Assembly: GCA_913060675.1 (NCBI GenBank)
Contig: CAJXUS010000009.1
Location: 1 to 64,000, forward strand
DNA: 64,000 bases
Origin: an uncultured Rhodospirillales bacterium
GTDB taxonomy: Bacteria > Pseudomonadota > Alphaproteobacteria > Kiloniellales > Kiloniellaceae
Direction of reading: 5' to 3'
Part shown: positions 1 through 8,794 of the stretch, one piece after another
How positions within the stretch are numbered: the first letter of the stretch is position 1
Layout: every line of letters starts with the position of its first letter
Position numbers and translations under genes: made by a program
The notes under the pieces: model-generated
The model's database searches: none
Told to the model about the DNA's origin: nothing
What the model saw: the letters and a program-made list of their open reading frames with translations, nothing else

Positions 1-46
1 AACAGAGCCTAAACACTGAATAATTGCTGACTTCTTAGTACAAAAC

Positions 47-109
47 AAAACCCCGCCAAATATGACGGGGTTTGTCAGCGTTCTGAGGAGCCGGTTGAGG
101 CTCCTTTTT
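47..109. terminator. Two adjacent terminator hairpins
   Basis: The first hairpin pairs CCCCG (51-55) with CGGGG (66-70). It has A-rich sequence on its left and TTT on its right, so it can work in both directions and can end the minus-strand gabD transcript. The second pairs GGAGCC (87-92) with GGCTCC (99-104) and is followed by five T on the plus strand, so it probably ends a gene lying left of the window. Nothing else is visible in the first 134 bases. Confidence 0.7.
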
Positions 110-134
110 GTCTTACTAAGTACTCTAAGTGGCG

Positions 135-1586
135 TTAGATCCCACCCATACAGAGGTATTTAATTTCGAGGAAATCTTCCATACCGTACTTTGAGCCTTC
201 ACGACCGACGCCACTTTCCTTTACACCGCCGAATGGGGCGACTTCGTTGGAGATGATGCCTTCGTTGATGCCGACAATACCGTATTCAAGGGCGCGGGAG
301 ACACGCCATACCCGGCCGATGTCGCGGCTGTAGAAATAAGCGGCAAGACCAAAGGGGGTGTCATTGGCCATCTTCACAGCTTCTTCTTCGGTCTTGAATT
401 TATAGAGCGGGGCCACCGGACCAAAAATCTCCTCACTGAACACGCGCATATCATCTGTAACGCCGGTAATCACCGTCGGTTCAAAGAAGGTGCCGCCGAG
501 ATCGTGGGGATTACCTCCGATTACAGTTGTTGCGCCTTTGCTAACCGCGTCGTTAATCAGTTCGCTGACTTTACTAGATGCGGCAGCATTAATCAGCGGG
601 CCTTGCTGTGCGCCTTCTTCAGTGCCGGGAGCAACCTTGAGAGCGGCAACCTTTTCAACCAATTTCTTGGCAAAGGCATCATATACACCCTCTTGTACGA
701 GGATACGATTAGAACAAACACAGGTCTGACCCGCATTGCGGAACTTGCTCATCATTGCGCCATCAACCGCGGCATCAAGATCAGCATCTTCGAAGACGAT
801 GAAAGGGGCATTACCACCGAGTTCCATCGAGGTCTTTTTAACAGTATCAGCACACTGTTTCATCAAAAACTTTCCAACAGGCGTAGAGCCTGTGAAGGTA
901 AGTTTACGTACAATTTTGCTCTCAGTCAGGGCTTTGCCAATTTGCTGAGGAACACCAGACACAATGTTCATAACGCCTTTAGGGATACCTGCTCGTTCGG
1001 CGAGTTCAGCCAGAGCAAAGGCGCTAAGAGGGGTGTCTTCAGCTGGCTTGATAACCACAGTACAGCCCGCAGCAATTGCCGGAGCGCATTTGCGTGTGAT
1101 CATTGCGATGGGAAAATTCCAAGGGGTGATAGCGGCAACAACTCCAATAGGCTCTTTGGTTACGATAAGGCGGCGACCTGGCAGGTGTTCTGGAATTGTA
1201 TCGCCGTAGATACGTTTACACTCTTCAGCGAACCATTCAACAAAGCTGGCACCGTAAGCAACCTCACCCATGGCTTCTGCCAAGGGTTTGCCCTGCTCCA
1301 AAGTCATAAGCAGAGCAAGGTCTTCTTGATTTGCCATGATCAGTTCAAACCACTTGCGCATGATTTGTGCGCGTTCTTTTGCAGTTCTATCTTTCCAGGG
1401 GCCAAAAGCTGCTTGCGCGGCTTCAATAGCGCGGTGAGTTTCAGCTTCCCCCATCTTTGGGACAGAGGTAATGATCTCGCCGTTCGCAGGGTTGGTAACA
1501 GCAAAGGTATCTCCACTGTCAGCGTCAGCCCAAGTGCCATTGATATAGCATTTATTACGCAGCAATGAAGGGTCTTTAAGTTCCAT
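135..1586 (-). CDS. gabD: NAD(P)-dependent succinate-semialdehyde dehydrogenase
   Basis: Oxidises succinate semialdehyde to succinate, the last step of GABA breakdown, in the cytoplasm. The aldehyde dehydrogenase fold is complete: the Rossmann signature FTGSTPVGK, the catalytic-Glu segment ELGGNAPF, and the active-site Cys in GQTCVC. I start at the ATG at 1586, giving 483 residues, because GAGG lies a few bases upstream and other GabD proteins are about 480-490 residues. The reading frame continues upstream to 1649, but that extension does not look like family sequence. It is a single gene followed by a hairpin. No GABA transaminase is adjacent, so the physiological aldehyde could differ. Confidence 0.9.
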   Translation of the reverse strand: MELKDPSLLRNKCYINGTWADADSGDTFAVTNPANGEIITSVPKMGEAETHRAIEAAQAAFGPWKDRTAKERAQIMRKWFELIMANQEDLALLMTLEQGKPLAEAMGEVAYGASFVEWFAEECKRIYGDTIPEHLPGRRLIVTKEPIGVVAAITPWNFPIAMITRKCAPAIAAGCTVVIKPAEDTPLSAFALAELAERAGIPKGVMNIVSGVPQQIGKALTESKIVRKLTFTGSTPVGKFLMKQCADTVKKTSMELGGNAPFIVFEDADLDAAVDGAMMSKFRNAGQTCVCSNRILVQEGVYDAFAKKLVEKVAALKVAPGTEEGAQQGPLINAAASSKVSELINDAVSKGATTVIGGNPHDLGGTFFEPTVITGVTDDMRVFSEEIFGPVAPLYKFKTEEEAVKMANDTPFGLAAYFYSRDIGRVWRVSRALEYGIVGINEGIISNEVAPFGGVKESGVGREGSKYGMEDFLEIKYLCMGGI

Positions 1587-1842
1587 AGTGGCCTCACGGA
1601 TTAGATAGGAAGAGGGGGCATCATAGGCATAGGCCATAGCGAAGGACAACGGCCCAGAGTGAATAATTATTTAGTTCCAAAAACCGTAAAAAAGGTATTT
1701 GGATAAGTTCATAAGTACTTCAAAGGATATTCCAGAGCTTAAGAAATATAATTGATTGGTTTTGGAAGAGACATTTGGGTCATTTTTGTATTAGATGTGT
1801 TGATGCATAGGTGCCTTTCCCAGATGGAATTACTCCAGCACT

Positions 1843-1870
1843 TTGCTTTTGTGTTACACTAGGTTATATC
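1843..1870 (+). promoter_or_regulatory. Candidate sigma-70 promoter of the que operon
   Basis: TTGCTT (1843-1848) and TATATC (1865-1870) are separated by 16 bases. A start near 1877 would give a leader of about 90 bases holding the preQ1 aptamer just before queC. The rest of the gabD-queC gap is AT-rich with no further gene. Confidence 0.45.
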
Positions 1871-1920
1871 AAGCCTGCGCTACTTAAGTGAAACTGGAGC
1901 CATCAGCGCATTATTGGGCT

Positions 1921-1955
1921 CCCCGGTCGCAGCCTACCCGGTAGAAAAACAAGGA
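1921..1955 (+). ncRNA. preQ1-I riboswitch (Tte-like type)
   Basis: A compact aptamer directly abuts queC. Stem P1 pairs CCGG (1923-1926) with CCGG (1938-1941). The loop begins TCGCAG and ends in a C next to CCC, as in the structurally known Thermoanaerobacter tengcongensis element, whose core is GGGTCGCAG...ACCCC followed by an A-rich tail and AAGG. Here the A-rich tail (1945-1949) also runs into CAAGGA (1950-1955), which is the queC Shine-Dalgarno sequence. In that family preQ1 binding folds a pseudoknot that buries AAGG and stops translation, so the same is inferred here: high preQ1 represses its own synthesis. Confidence 0.8.
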
Positions 1956-1964
1956 TTGGAACGA

Positions 1965-2666
1965 ATGAAAACACTCGTCATCTGTTCAGGTGGCTTGGAC
2001 TCGGTCACGCTTGCACATAAGGTTGCTGCGGAAGCTGAGCTAACACGCCTGATATCTTTCGACTACGGACAACGTCACAAGAAAGAACTCGATTATGCCC
2101 GCCTTTGCGCTGAGCGCTTGGGGGTTCCACACAACATTATAGATATTGCCAATGTCGGCGCCCTGCTTTCAGGGTCTGCGTTGACAGATGATCTTGATGT
2201 GCCTGATGGACATTACGCAGAAGAGACAATGAAAGTTACGGTTGTTCCCAACCGCAACGCGATCATGCTCGCGATTGCCTTTGGGGCTGCCGCTGCTGAA
2301 AATGCAGATGCTGTTGCTGCCGCGGTACATGGGGGAGATCACTTCATCTACCCGGATTGTCGGCCAACGTTCATTGATTCATTTGAAGAGATGCAACGCC
2401 ATGCTCTTGATGGATATGCTGCGGTGAAACTCTATACGCCTTTTGTGCATATCCCCAAAAGCGATATTGCAGCCGAAGGCGCCCGCCTAAAGGTACCCTT
2501 TGAAGAGACTTGGTCTTGTTATAAGGGGCATGAGCACCATTGCGGCCGCTGTGGAACTTGTGTGGAACGCCGTGAAGCTTTCCATATATCAGGAGTGGAA
2601 GACCCGACAGTTTATGAGGACCCTGATTACTGGCTCGAAGCTGTGGAAAAGGCAAAGGGGAGCTGA
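1965..2666 (+). CDS. queC: 7-cyano-7-deazaguanine (preQ0) synthase
   Basis: ATP- and ammonia-dependent conversion of 7-carboxy-7-deazaguanine to preQ0 in the queuosine pathway. The PP-loop SGGLDS is at residues 8-13, and four zinc-binding Cys (185, 193, 196, 199) lie in the C-terminal CGRCGTC region. The ATG at 1965 gives 233 residues and has AAGGA 9 bases upstream. An in-frame TTG at 1914 lies before the riboswitch and would make the aptamer coding, so it is rejected. First gene of queCDEF, 3 bases from queD. Confidence 0.95.
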   Translation: MKTLVICSGGLDSVTLAHKVAAEAELTRLISFDYGQRHKKELDYARLCAERLGVPHNIIDIANVGALLSGSALTDDLDVPDGHYAEETMKVTVVPNRNAIMLAIAFGAAAAENADAVAAAVHGGDHFIYPDCRPTFIDSFEEMQRHALDGYAAVKLYTPFVHIPKSDIAAEGARLKVPFEETWSCYKGHEHHCGRCGTCVERREAFHISGVEDPTVYEDPDYWLEAVEKAKGS

Positions 2667-2669
2667 ATT

Positions 2670-3026
2670 ATGTATCGGATATCCAAACAATTTGCGTTTT
2701 CCGCCTCTCATCAGCTTATGGGTGTGCCCGAAGGACATCCTTGTTCTCGGTTACATGGGCACAACTATATCGTTGAGATTGAACTCTCTGGAGAAACCCT
2801 GAACGAAGCTGGGTTTGTCCGGGATTACCTCGAGCTTGGAGAGTTGAAAAAATACATCGATGATGTATTGGATCATCGTCACCTGAACGAAGTTCTTGGA
2901 GATGATCTGGTTACGGCAGAACGTCTTGCTAAGCACTTATTCTATTGGTCGTTGGAGCGTTGGCCAGAAGTCACTGCTATGCGCATTAGCGAGACGCCGA
3001 AGACCTGGGCAGAGTACCGGCCATGA
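2670..3026 (+). CDS. queD: 6-carboxy-5,6,7,8-tetrahydropterin synthase
   Basis: Converts 7,8-dihydroneopterin triphosphate to 6-carboxytetrahydropterin, the first committed step toward queuosine. It is a 118-residue T-fold protein with zinc ligands His14 (SASH) and His29/His31 (HGH) and the catalytic Cys25. The DHRHLNE motif carries further catalytic residues. It starts 3 bases after queC, and its stop overlaps the queE start, so translation is probably coupled. The GTP cyclohydrolase that supplies its substrate is not in this window. Confidence 0.95.
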   Translation: MYRISKQFAFSASHQLMGVPEGHPCSRLHGHNYIVEIELSGETLNEAGFVRDYLELGELKKYIDDVLDHRHLNEVLGDDLVTAERLAKHLFYWSLERWPEVTAMRISETPKTWAEYRP

Positions 3027-3811
3027 TTATCGGCGTTTCTAATGATAACGCATCGGGAATGAAGTCTTATAGCGACGAATTACCTAATGCACGGACGATC
3101 CGGGTGAGTGAAATTTTTGGGCCAACGATTCAAGGTGAAGGGGCGCTTACAGGGGTTCCAACCGTCTTTGTTCGTATGGGCGGATGTGATTATCGCTGTA
3201 GTTGGTGTGATACTCTTTATGCCGTGGATTCAAGTTTTCGCGATAAATGGAAACCGATGTCAGCAGAAGCAATCATGACTGAAGTTGCCGCTTTGTCCGC
3301 TGGAAAGCCGATTCTTGTCTCTCTTTCAGGTGGTAACCCCGCGATACAGCCATTGGGGGGCTTGATCGACATGGGGCATGAACAAGGTTTTCGCTTTGCA
3401 TTGGAAACTCAAGGAAGTGTCGCCAAAGACTGGTTTTCAAAACTTGATAACCTGACACTCAGTCCGAAGCCTCCATCTTCAGAGATGGAAACCAATTGGG
3501 ATATTCTTTCTGACTGTGTTTCATCGGCGGGGCCCGATACAGAAACCATTATGAAAGTTGTGGTTTTTGATGATGCAGATTACGCCTACGCAAAAGAAGT
3601 TCACCGTCGTCACCCTCAGCTTCAGATGTACCTGCAGCCGGGAAACCATACCCCGGGAACAATAGAGGAAGAAGAGCCTACTATTGACATGATTGGGGTG
3701 ATGGATCGTATGAGATGGCTGATTGACAAAGTGGTTGAAGATGGCTGGTTTGAAGTCACCGTTTTACCGCAATTGCATGTGTTGATTTGGGGAAATGAAC
3801 GAGGCGTCTGA
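3023..3811 (+). CDS. queE: 7-carboxy-7-deazaguanine synthase (radical SAM)
   Basis: Rearranges 6-carboxytetrahydropterin to 7-carboxy-7-deazaguanine. The [4Fe-4S] ligands are Cys55, Cys59 and Cys62 (CxxxCxxC in [12 protein letters not shown]), the usual QueE spacing, preceded by the conserved FGPTIQGEG. The ATG at 3023 overlaps the queD stop. A second ATG at 3059 would trim 12 non-conserved residues, so the exact start is open. Length 262 residues, at the upper end for the family. Confidence 0.94.
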   Translation: MIIGVSNDNASGMKSYSDELPNARTIRVSEIFGPTIQGEGALTGVPTVFVRMGGCDYRCSWCDTLYAVDSSFRDKWKPMSAEAIMTEVAALSAGKPILVSLSGGNPAIQPLGGLIDMGHEQGFRFALETQGSVAKDWFSKLDNLTLSPKPPSSEMETNWDILSDCVSSAGPDTETIMKVVVFDDADYAYAKEVHRRHPQLQMYLQPGNHTPGTIEEEEPTIDMIGVMDRMRWLIDKVVEDGWFEVTVLPQLHVLIWGNERGV

Positions 3812-3910
3812 TCGCGAAGAAACCCCGCTTTTGAAACAGTAAATATTTAGAAAAATCAGCTGTCTGCAACTTTGCCAGATAGCTGCTCTTAAGAACGGAG
3901 CTTGGTCGAT

Positions 3911-4378
3911 ATGACTGAAGAGAACATTTATTCAAACCTGACTCAATTGGGTGGGGAAAGTAAACTTCCGGAAACACCTGAAGAGGCTGTTATGGAGCGT
4001 GTGGCGAACCCGCAAAAAGGCTCTGGTTACGTGGTTCGTTTCACAGCACCAGAATTTACATCGCTTTGTCCAATTACCGGTCAGCCTGATTTTGCGCATT
4101 TGATGATCGATTATGTACCCGGAGACTGGTTGGTTGAGAGTAAATCTCTGAAACTCTTCCTTGGCTCTTTCCGAAATCACGGCGCTTTTCATGAAGATTG
4201 CACAGTTTCAATTGGAAAACGGATTGAAGAGCTCCTTGACCCAAAATGGTTGCGCATCGGGGGCTATTGGTATCCACGTGGTGGCATTCCAATTGATGTT
4301 TTTTACCAATCGGGTCCGGCGCCAGAAGGGATTTGGATTCCTGATCAAGGGGTGCCGCCCTATCGCGGGCGTGGTTAA
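3911..4378 (+). CDS. queF: NADPH-dependent preQ0 reductase
   Basis: Reduces the nitrile of preQ0 to the amine of preQ1, which tRNA-guanine transglycosylase inserts into tRNA. This is the short YkvM-type form with 155 residues. The nucleophile Cys53 lies in [13 protein letters not shown], and the family motif ESKSLKLF starts near residue 76. The ATG at 3911 is preferred over the in-frame TTG at 3902. The gap after queE is about 100 bases with no terminator, so queF is probably part of the preQ1-controlled operon. It makes the riboswitch ligand, so the feedback loop closes within this operon. Confidence 0.95.
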   Translation: MTEENIYSNLTQLGGESKLPETPEEAVMERVANPQKGSGYVVRFTAPEFTSLCPITGQPDFAHLMIDYVPGDWLVESKSLKLFLGSFRNHGAFHEDCTVSIGKRIEELLDPKWLRIGGYWYPRGGIPIDVFYQSGPAPEGIWIPDQGVPPYRGRG

Positions 4379-4397
4379 TTGGTTATACCCATAAGAC

Positions 4398-4431
4398 AAA
4401 GGCTCTGCAAATGCAGGGCCTTTTGTTGTTA
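4398..4431. terminator. Terminator between queF and the PAS gene
   Basis: GGCTCTGC (4401-4408) pairs with GCAGGGCC (4413-4420) around AAAT, with one mismatch. The right side reads TTTTGTTGTT, and the left side is A-rich, so it can end both convergent genes. Confidence 0.8.
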
Positions 4432-4980
4432 GGAGCCAATATTAAGGGACGTAGGTATAAGTTGCTTGAGTAGCTGGTTTTCTGACCAGTCCTGGTAGGG
4501 CCAAGTCGGATGTTGATTAATTAGTCCGGAGCGATCAGGAATTAATTGCTCCTCAGCTATTCTTTCGCGGCAACAAAGAAGCATGTCGATGGTCTCTCCG
4601 TCGCTAGAAAGAGGCCAGATACAACAGACAAAGGCACCGTTTTCTTCACCTATTTTGAAGAAGCTGGGATAGGCGACAGGTTCTTTTGTCTTTAGAACAT
4701 TTTGATAGGCGATTTTCATTCTGTTGAGCGAATCTTGTTCTGGAAAATCTTCAATATCTCTATGGACTAAAGCGCTGCCTACTCTGGTTTGAATATTGCT
4801 CCCCAAAAGTCTTACCTTGAACTGCGTGTCATCGTGGGTGCCGTTTTCTATAACATCAATTAGAGATACGTCGCCCAGCACATAGGGGAAATCAAGAGGA
4901 TCAATATCTTGCCGGGAAGGGAAGACGTTGGATTTCTTTTTTATGCTCCAATAGGAGTGAAGCAGTTTTAATTTTGTCAT
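4429..4980 (-). CDS. PAS_5-type single PAS domain protein
   Basis: Cytoplasmic protein of 183 residues without a signal peptide or membrane segment. The order of segments (an HSYW-type start, DIDPLDFPYVLGDVSLIDV, an RLLGSNI segment, then a core ending in LLCCRERIAEE) fits the alphaproteobacterial PAS_5 family, whose members usually have no attached output domain. The ligand and role are unknown. It is convergent with queF and stands alone. Its lysine-rich N-terminus (IKKKSN) is unremarkable. Confidence 0.7.
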   Translation of the reverse strand: MTKLKLLHSYWSIKKKSNVFPSRQDIDPLDFPYVLGDVSLIDVIENGTHDDTQFKVRLLGSNIQTRVGSALVHRDIEDFPEQDSLNRMKIAYQNVLKTKEPVAYPSFFKIGEENGAFVCCIWPLSSDGETIDMLLCCRERIAEEQLIPDRSGLINQHPTWPYQDWSENQLLKQLIPTSLNIGS

Positions 4981-5175
4981 ACCGCCGAGGCCACACTTCT
5001 TTTATTGCCCCACCGTATCGGGCTGTTGCTCAATCCAATTAAAGATCATCAAGACGAGATGATATTAATTAATTAGACTGAAAACGGAAGCATATTATCG
5101 GTTATCAGAGTATTTTACACCTTTTACTTGATAAATAAAGTTTAGTTGAGGGCGGTCTTCCCCCAGCAAGTGCTA

Positions 5176-6024
5176 TTAGTCTGATGAGACCGTCAGTTGT
5201 TTTTGAATTCCCAAGCCATCAATACCAAGTTCCATTTTCATACCTGGCTTTAGGAAAATTGGTTCTGGTTTTATCCCCATGCCTACTCCAGCAGGTGTTC
5301 CCGTTAAAATTATATCACCAGGAACAAGCGTCATGAACTGGCTGAGATGACTAACAATCGTTGGGATATTATGTACGAGATTACCTGTAGTTCCGTTTTG
5401 ATGGCGTACGCCATCGACCTCTAACCAGATATTGAGATCGTGTGGATCTTCAATTTCATCCTTGGTTACCAGCCACGGGCCAATTGGGCAGAACGTATCA
5501 TGGCTTTTGCCTTTCACCCATTGGCCTGACCGATGCATTTGATAATCTCTTTCAGAAACGTCATTTGCGAGGCAATATCCCGCGATATGTTCTATGGCGG
5601 AGGCTTCGTCTATATACTTTGCTTTTTTCCCGATCACGATTGTGAGTTCGACTTCCCAATCGGTTTTTTGAGATCCTCGTGGAATTTCCACGTTGTCATT
5701 GGGGCCGCAAATTGAAGAATTTGCTTTCATGAAAATGCGGGGTTCAGGCGTTGGTTTTGCACCGACCTCAGCGGCATGATCGTGATAATTCAAACCGATG
5801 CAAATAACCTTATTTACGCCATTAACACAGGGACCAATCCTGGGATTTCCCTCAACTATGGGCAGGCTCTGGACATCTATTGAGCTCAGTTTGGCAAGGG
5901 TTGCTTCGTCAATGGTCGAGCCATTAATGTCAGGGATTATTGATGAGATATCACGGATGTTATTTTCAGTATCCAACAGACCAGGTTTTTCCTGACCCGC
6001 GGGGCCATAGCGCAGTAATTTCAT
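5176..6024 (-). CDS. Fumarylacetoacetate hydrolase family protein
   Basis: A 282-residue FAH-fold enzyme. The metal site is visible as the acidic pair in DWEVEL, with the substrate loop GLNYHDHAAE before it and the GTPAGVGMG turn near the end. Family members hydrolyse or decarboxylate beta-keto acid-like products such as acylpyruvates, fumarylpyruvate or ureidoglycolate, and the sequence does not fix the substrate. It lies downstream of gbcB on the same strand, but a perfect 16-bp inverted repeat separates them, so membership of the gbc operon is uncertain. Confidence 0.85.
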   Translation of the reverse strand: MKLLRYGPAGQEKPGLLDTENNIRDISSIIPDINGSTIDEATLAKLSSIDVQSLPIVEGNPRIGPCVNGVNKVICIGLNYHDHAAEVGAKPTPEPRIFMKANSSICGPNDNVEIPRGSQKTDWEVELTIVIGKKAKYIDEASAIEHIAGYCLANDVSERDYQMHRSGQWVKGKSHDTFCPIGPWLVTKDEIEDPHDLNIWLEVDGVRHQNGTTGNLVHNIPTIVSHLSQFMTLVPGDIILTGTPAGVGMGIKPEPIFLKPGMKMELGIDGLGIQKQLTVSSD

Positions 6025-6142
6025 CTCGTCTTAATCTCCAAACTTTTAATGAAGCCGATTATTTTTAAAGTTTAAAGCATAGTAACTAGAGATAAGAATT
6101 TTGGCGACAAGAAGTGTGTTTGTAGCTTGATAAATACCTGTG

Positions 6143-6187
6143 ACGCATAGGAACAAGGGGATGATTGGTGTCCTTGTTCCTATGCGT
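6143..6187. repeat. Perfect 16-bp inverted repeat between gbcB and the FAH gene
   Basis: The left arm ACGCATAGGAACAAGG (6143-6158) is exactly complementary to 6172-6187, with a 13-base loop. No T-run follows on either strand, so it is not a textbook intrinsic terminator. It could cap the gbcAB message or act as a Rho-linked or mRNA-stabilising stem. Confidence 0.75.
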
Positions 6188-6197
6188 TGATGACGAA

Positions 6198-7286
6198 TTA
6201 AAAATCGATAACAACATCACCGAGAGGATTTGAGCAACAGGCGAGGACGTATCCATCGTCAATTTGCTCTTGGGTTATGCCGCCGTTGTGAACCATATGG
6301 ACGTCACCCGAGACCTTTTTGACCTTACATGTTCCGCAAACACCAAACTGACAAGCGCTTGGTATATGCAATCCAGTTTTCTTGGCAGCGGCCAGAATGG
6401 TGTCTGATTCTTTTACGCGGGTATCTTTCTTTGATTTGATGAAACTAACGGAGGATTTGGCATCATCATCGATAAAGACGTCATCATGTTCAGGACGATC
6501 TTCTTCTTCTATAATGGGGGAATCAAAGCTTTCTTCATGGTAATGGTCCATGTTGAAGCCTGCGGAGTGTAATATGTCACGCACTGCTTGCATGAAGGGG
6601 GCTGGTCCGCAGCAGAAGATTTCGCGCTCTTGATAGTCAGAGGATATCAACTCTAACATCAACTGGTTGATACGACCTGTATATCCTGTCCAGGCGCCAT
6701 ACGGATCGGGCTCTTCACAAACAAAGGCAACTCTAATATCATTTACCCGCGCGCTCATGCTCTCGAGTTCCCGGCGGGCAATGATGTCCGAAGGGGTTCG
6801 GGCGCAATGGATGAAATGCACATCCGTATGGTTGCCGTAATCGAAAAGCCAACGTGTCATAGAGAGCGTTGGAGTAATACCCGCACCCCCTGAAATAAAC
6901 AGATACTTGTCGGCCATGTAATCATGCAGGGTGAAGAGACCCGCTGGTCCATGAGCCTTTACCTTGTCGCCTTCTTTAATGTTTGCATGCAACCATTTCG
7001 ATACGTAACCACCTTCTGTCGCTTTAACGGTAATAGAGATTGAGAGGGGGCGGGAAGGACTAGAAGAAAGAGTATAAGTTCTAAGAGCTGGCTTGCCATC
7101 AATCTCGAGTTCTAGGGTGATAAACTGTCCTGGAAGATAGCGAAACCAACTGCTGTCATTGGTTTGAAAGCAAAAGGTTTTCACATCGTGCGTATCTTGA
7201 AGGATCATCACACATTCAAGCATTTGTGAATGGCTATCCCATGGTGTTGTCGTGTTGAGTTCTCTGATTGCCTGTTTGACAGCCAT
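6198..7286 (-). CDS. gbcB: Glycine betaine demethylase reductase subunit
   Basis: Passes electrons from NAD(P)H through flavin and a 2Fe-2S centre to the Rieske oxygenase GbcA. The N-terminal ferredoxin-reductase half carries the flavin motif RTYTLSSS and the nucleotide loop GGAGITP. The C-terminal plant-type ferredoxin domain has Cys312, Cys317, Cys320 and a late Cys near 350. The ATG at 7286 gives 362 residues, close to Pseudomonas GbcB. A GTG at 7337 is the alternative start. It lies about 114 bases after gbcA on the same strand. Confidence 0.9.
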   Translation of the reverse strand: MAVKQAIRELNTTTPWDSHSQMLECVMILQDTHDVKTFCFQTNDSSWFRYLPGQFITLELEIDGKPALRTYTLSSSPSRPLSISITVKATEGGYVSKWLHANIKEGDKVKAHGPAGLFTLHDYMADKYLFISGGAGITPTLSMTRWLFDYGNHTDVHFIHCARTPSDIIARRELESMSARVNDIRVAFVCEEPDPYGAWTGYTGRINQLMLELISSDYQEREIFCCGPAPFMQAVRDILHSAGFNMDHYHEESFDSPIIEEEDRPEHDDVFIDDDAKSSVSFIKSKKDTRVKESDTILAAAKKTGLHIPSACQFGVCGTCKVKKVSGDVHMVHNGGITQEQIDDGYVLACCSNPLGDVVIDF

Positions 7287-7400
7287 TTGTTGAATTCCCC
7301 AATTCGTGCCTTTTCGGCGTGTGCTTCTGTGGGGCACCCTTGGTGCCCCTTGTTATGAATGGTTTAGATGACTATTCGCTGTGGGTATTCCCAGTTGCTA

Positions 7401-8648
7401 TTAACTGGCTATAGCTTTCAGCCTTTCGGGATCAAAAAGTTTGCCAAGCATGTCTGAGCTGTACCAATTGATAAAGTTGATGACGCCAAATTCTGCGCCT
7501 TCGGCATAGGGGCCAGGTTGGTATGCTCTTGAATTGATACCGAGTTGATTGTTTTCGGCCAGCTCTCTGTCCTGGTGATTAGTGGCGTTCCAGACTGCGA
7601 CCATTTTCTCTAGATCGTAATCGGTTCCCTCTACGGCATCCTCGTGCACAATCCATTTGGTTGTGACCAGGGTTTCCTGAGGGCCGATCGGCATCACCCG
7701 AAAGACAATGGAATGATCGCCCATAAAATGGTTCCAGGTGTTTGGAAGATGTAAGAGCCGCATGGACCCCATATCAGGATCGGTTAGATCGCCCATAAGT
7801 TTTTGGCAGGCCTGTGTGCCATCTATCGTCATAGAGACCGTGCCTTCAGCCAGAGGCATACGAACCGCGCGGTATTCAAGATTGTGAGCCGTGGATTCAT
7901 GGGCAATACCCATGGCATTCCAATCACGTGCTTTTTTTTCAGCAAGTTGTTTGAACTCAGGTGTCGCACGGGGATCATCTGTATTGTCAAACTCAAGGAG
8001 TGAGTTCAGCAATTCGGGGTGAGAGCCGTTGCAGTGATAACATTCACGGTTATTTTCAATCACCAATTTCCAGTTTGCTTGCTCGCGGATTGTAATTTCA
8101 TGAGCAACTTTTGCTTTTTCCAAACCGTGGGGTTTAAGAAAAGGCTCAACGGCTTCTTTAAAATAATCAAAGGCTGGTGGGGCTTCGGCAAGGCTGACAA
8201 AAATCATGCCGCCTGCAATCCCAATGTGTGCTTTTTTGAGCGGGTGGTCGGCAGGCTTAAAACCTTCACCCATGTTTCCGGCAAAGAGAAGATTGCCATC
8301 GAGGTTATAGGTCCATTGATGGTAGGGGCACACGAGTTTTGCTGTATGGCCTTTTTCTTCAAGACAGACCTTTGAGCCTCTGTGGCGGCAAGTATTGTAG
8401 ATCGCGTGTATTTCTTTGTTATCGTCTCTGACAATAACCAGAGGGTCGTCACCAATAGAAAGAGTAAAGAAGTTCCCGGGTTTTGGGATATCACAAACCA
8501 GACCTGCAAAAATCCAGGATTTCCCAAAGATATGTTCCATATCGAGTTGGAAGAACTCTGGATCGTTATAGAACTCTCTTGGGAGGCTGTAGTTCTGCTT
8601 CTTATCCCGAAGTAGATCAAACATCTTGTCGCGGGTTGATATACTCAT
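7401..8648 (-). CDS. gbcA: Glycine betaine demethylase oxygenase subunit (Rieske)
   Basis: Oxygen-dependent removal of one methyl group from glycine betaine, giving dimethylglycine and formaldehyde. The Rieske cluster ligands are Cys87/His89 (CRH) and Cys107/His110 (CPYH). The mononuclear iron site includes His205 and His210 in NNRECYHCNGSHPELL, which with GTVSMTIDG and the YQPGPY tail is typical of GbcA. Related stachydrine demethylases are close, so another quaternary betaine is possible. Length 415 residues. The leader contains a cobalamin riboswitch, which is unexpected for this enzyme. Confidence 0.9.
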   Translation of the reverse strand: MSISTRDKMFDLLRDKKQNYSLPREFYNDPEFFQLDMEHIFGKSWIFAGLVCDIPKPGNFFTLSIGDDPLVIVRDDNKEIHAIYNTCRHRGSKVCLEEKGHTAKLVCPYHQWTYNLDGNLLFAGNMGEGFKPADHPLKKAHIGIAGGMIFVSLAEAPPAFDYFKEAVEPFLKPHGLEKAKVAHEITIREQANWKLVIENNRECYHCNGSHPELLNSLLEFDNTDDPRATPEFKQLAEKKARDWNAMGIAHESTAHNLEYRAVRMPLAEGTVSMTIDGTQACQKLMGDLTDPDMGSMRLLHLPNTWNHFMGDHSIVFRVMPIGPQETLVTTKWIVHEDAVEGTDYDLEKMVAVWNATNHQDRELAENNQLGINSRAYQPGPYAEGAEFGVINFINWYSSDMLGKLFDPERLKAIAS

Positions 8649-8716
8649 CTCTTGGTCCTATTCACCATTATTGGCTCCCCTTTAAAGAGGATATGCTTGT
8701 TGCAAGCGATGGGATA

Positions 8717-8763
8717 AAGAAACGCTACTTAGCGATAGCTGTGTAAACACACAGGCTATTGCT
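8717..8763 (-). promoter_or_regulatory. Probable expression platform of the cobalamin riboswitch
   Basis: Read on the minus strand, a long imperfect hairpin (8763-8731, with a TGTGT/ACACA core and ATAGC/GCTAT arms) is followed by CGCT-AAGT-AGCG (8734-8723) and TTTCTTT. The two hairpins share AGCG (8731-8734), so they exclude each other, as expected for an antiterminator/terminator switch. This is inference from pairing alone. Confidence 0.45.
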
Positions 8764-8794
8764 TAGAGATCGTTCCAATCGCCCACCGCGATTA

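Noticed and set aside
1587-1649. Longer gabD start at 1649
   Set aside because: The added residues are not conserved, and the ATG at 1586 has the better ribosome site.
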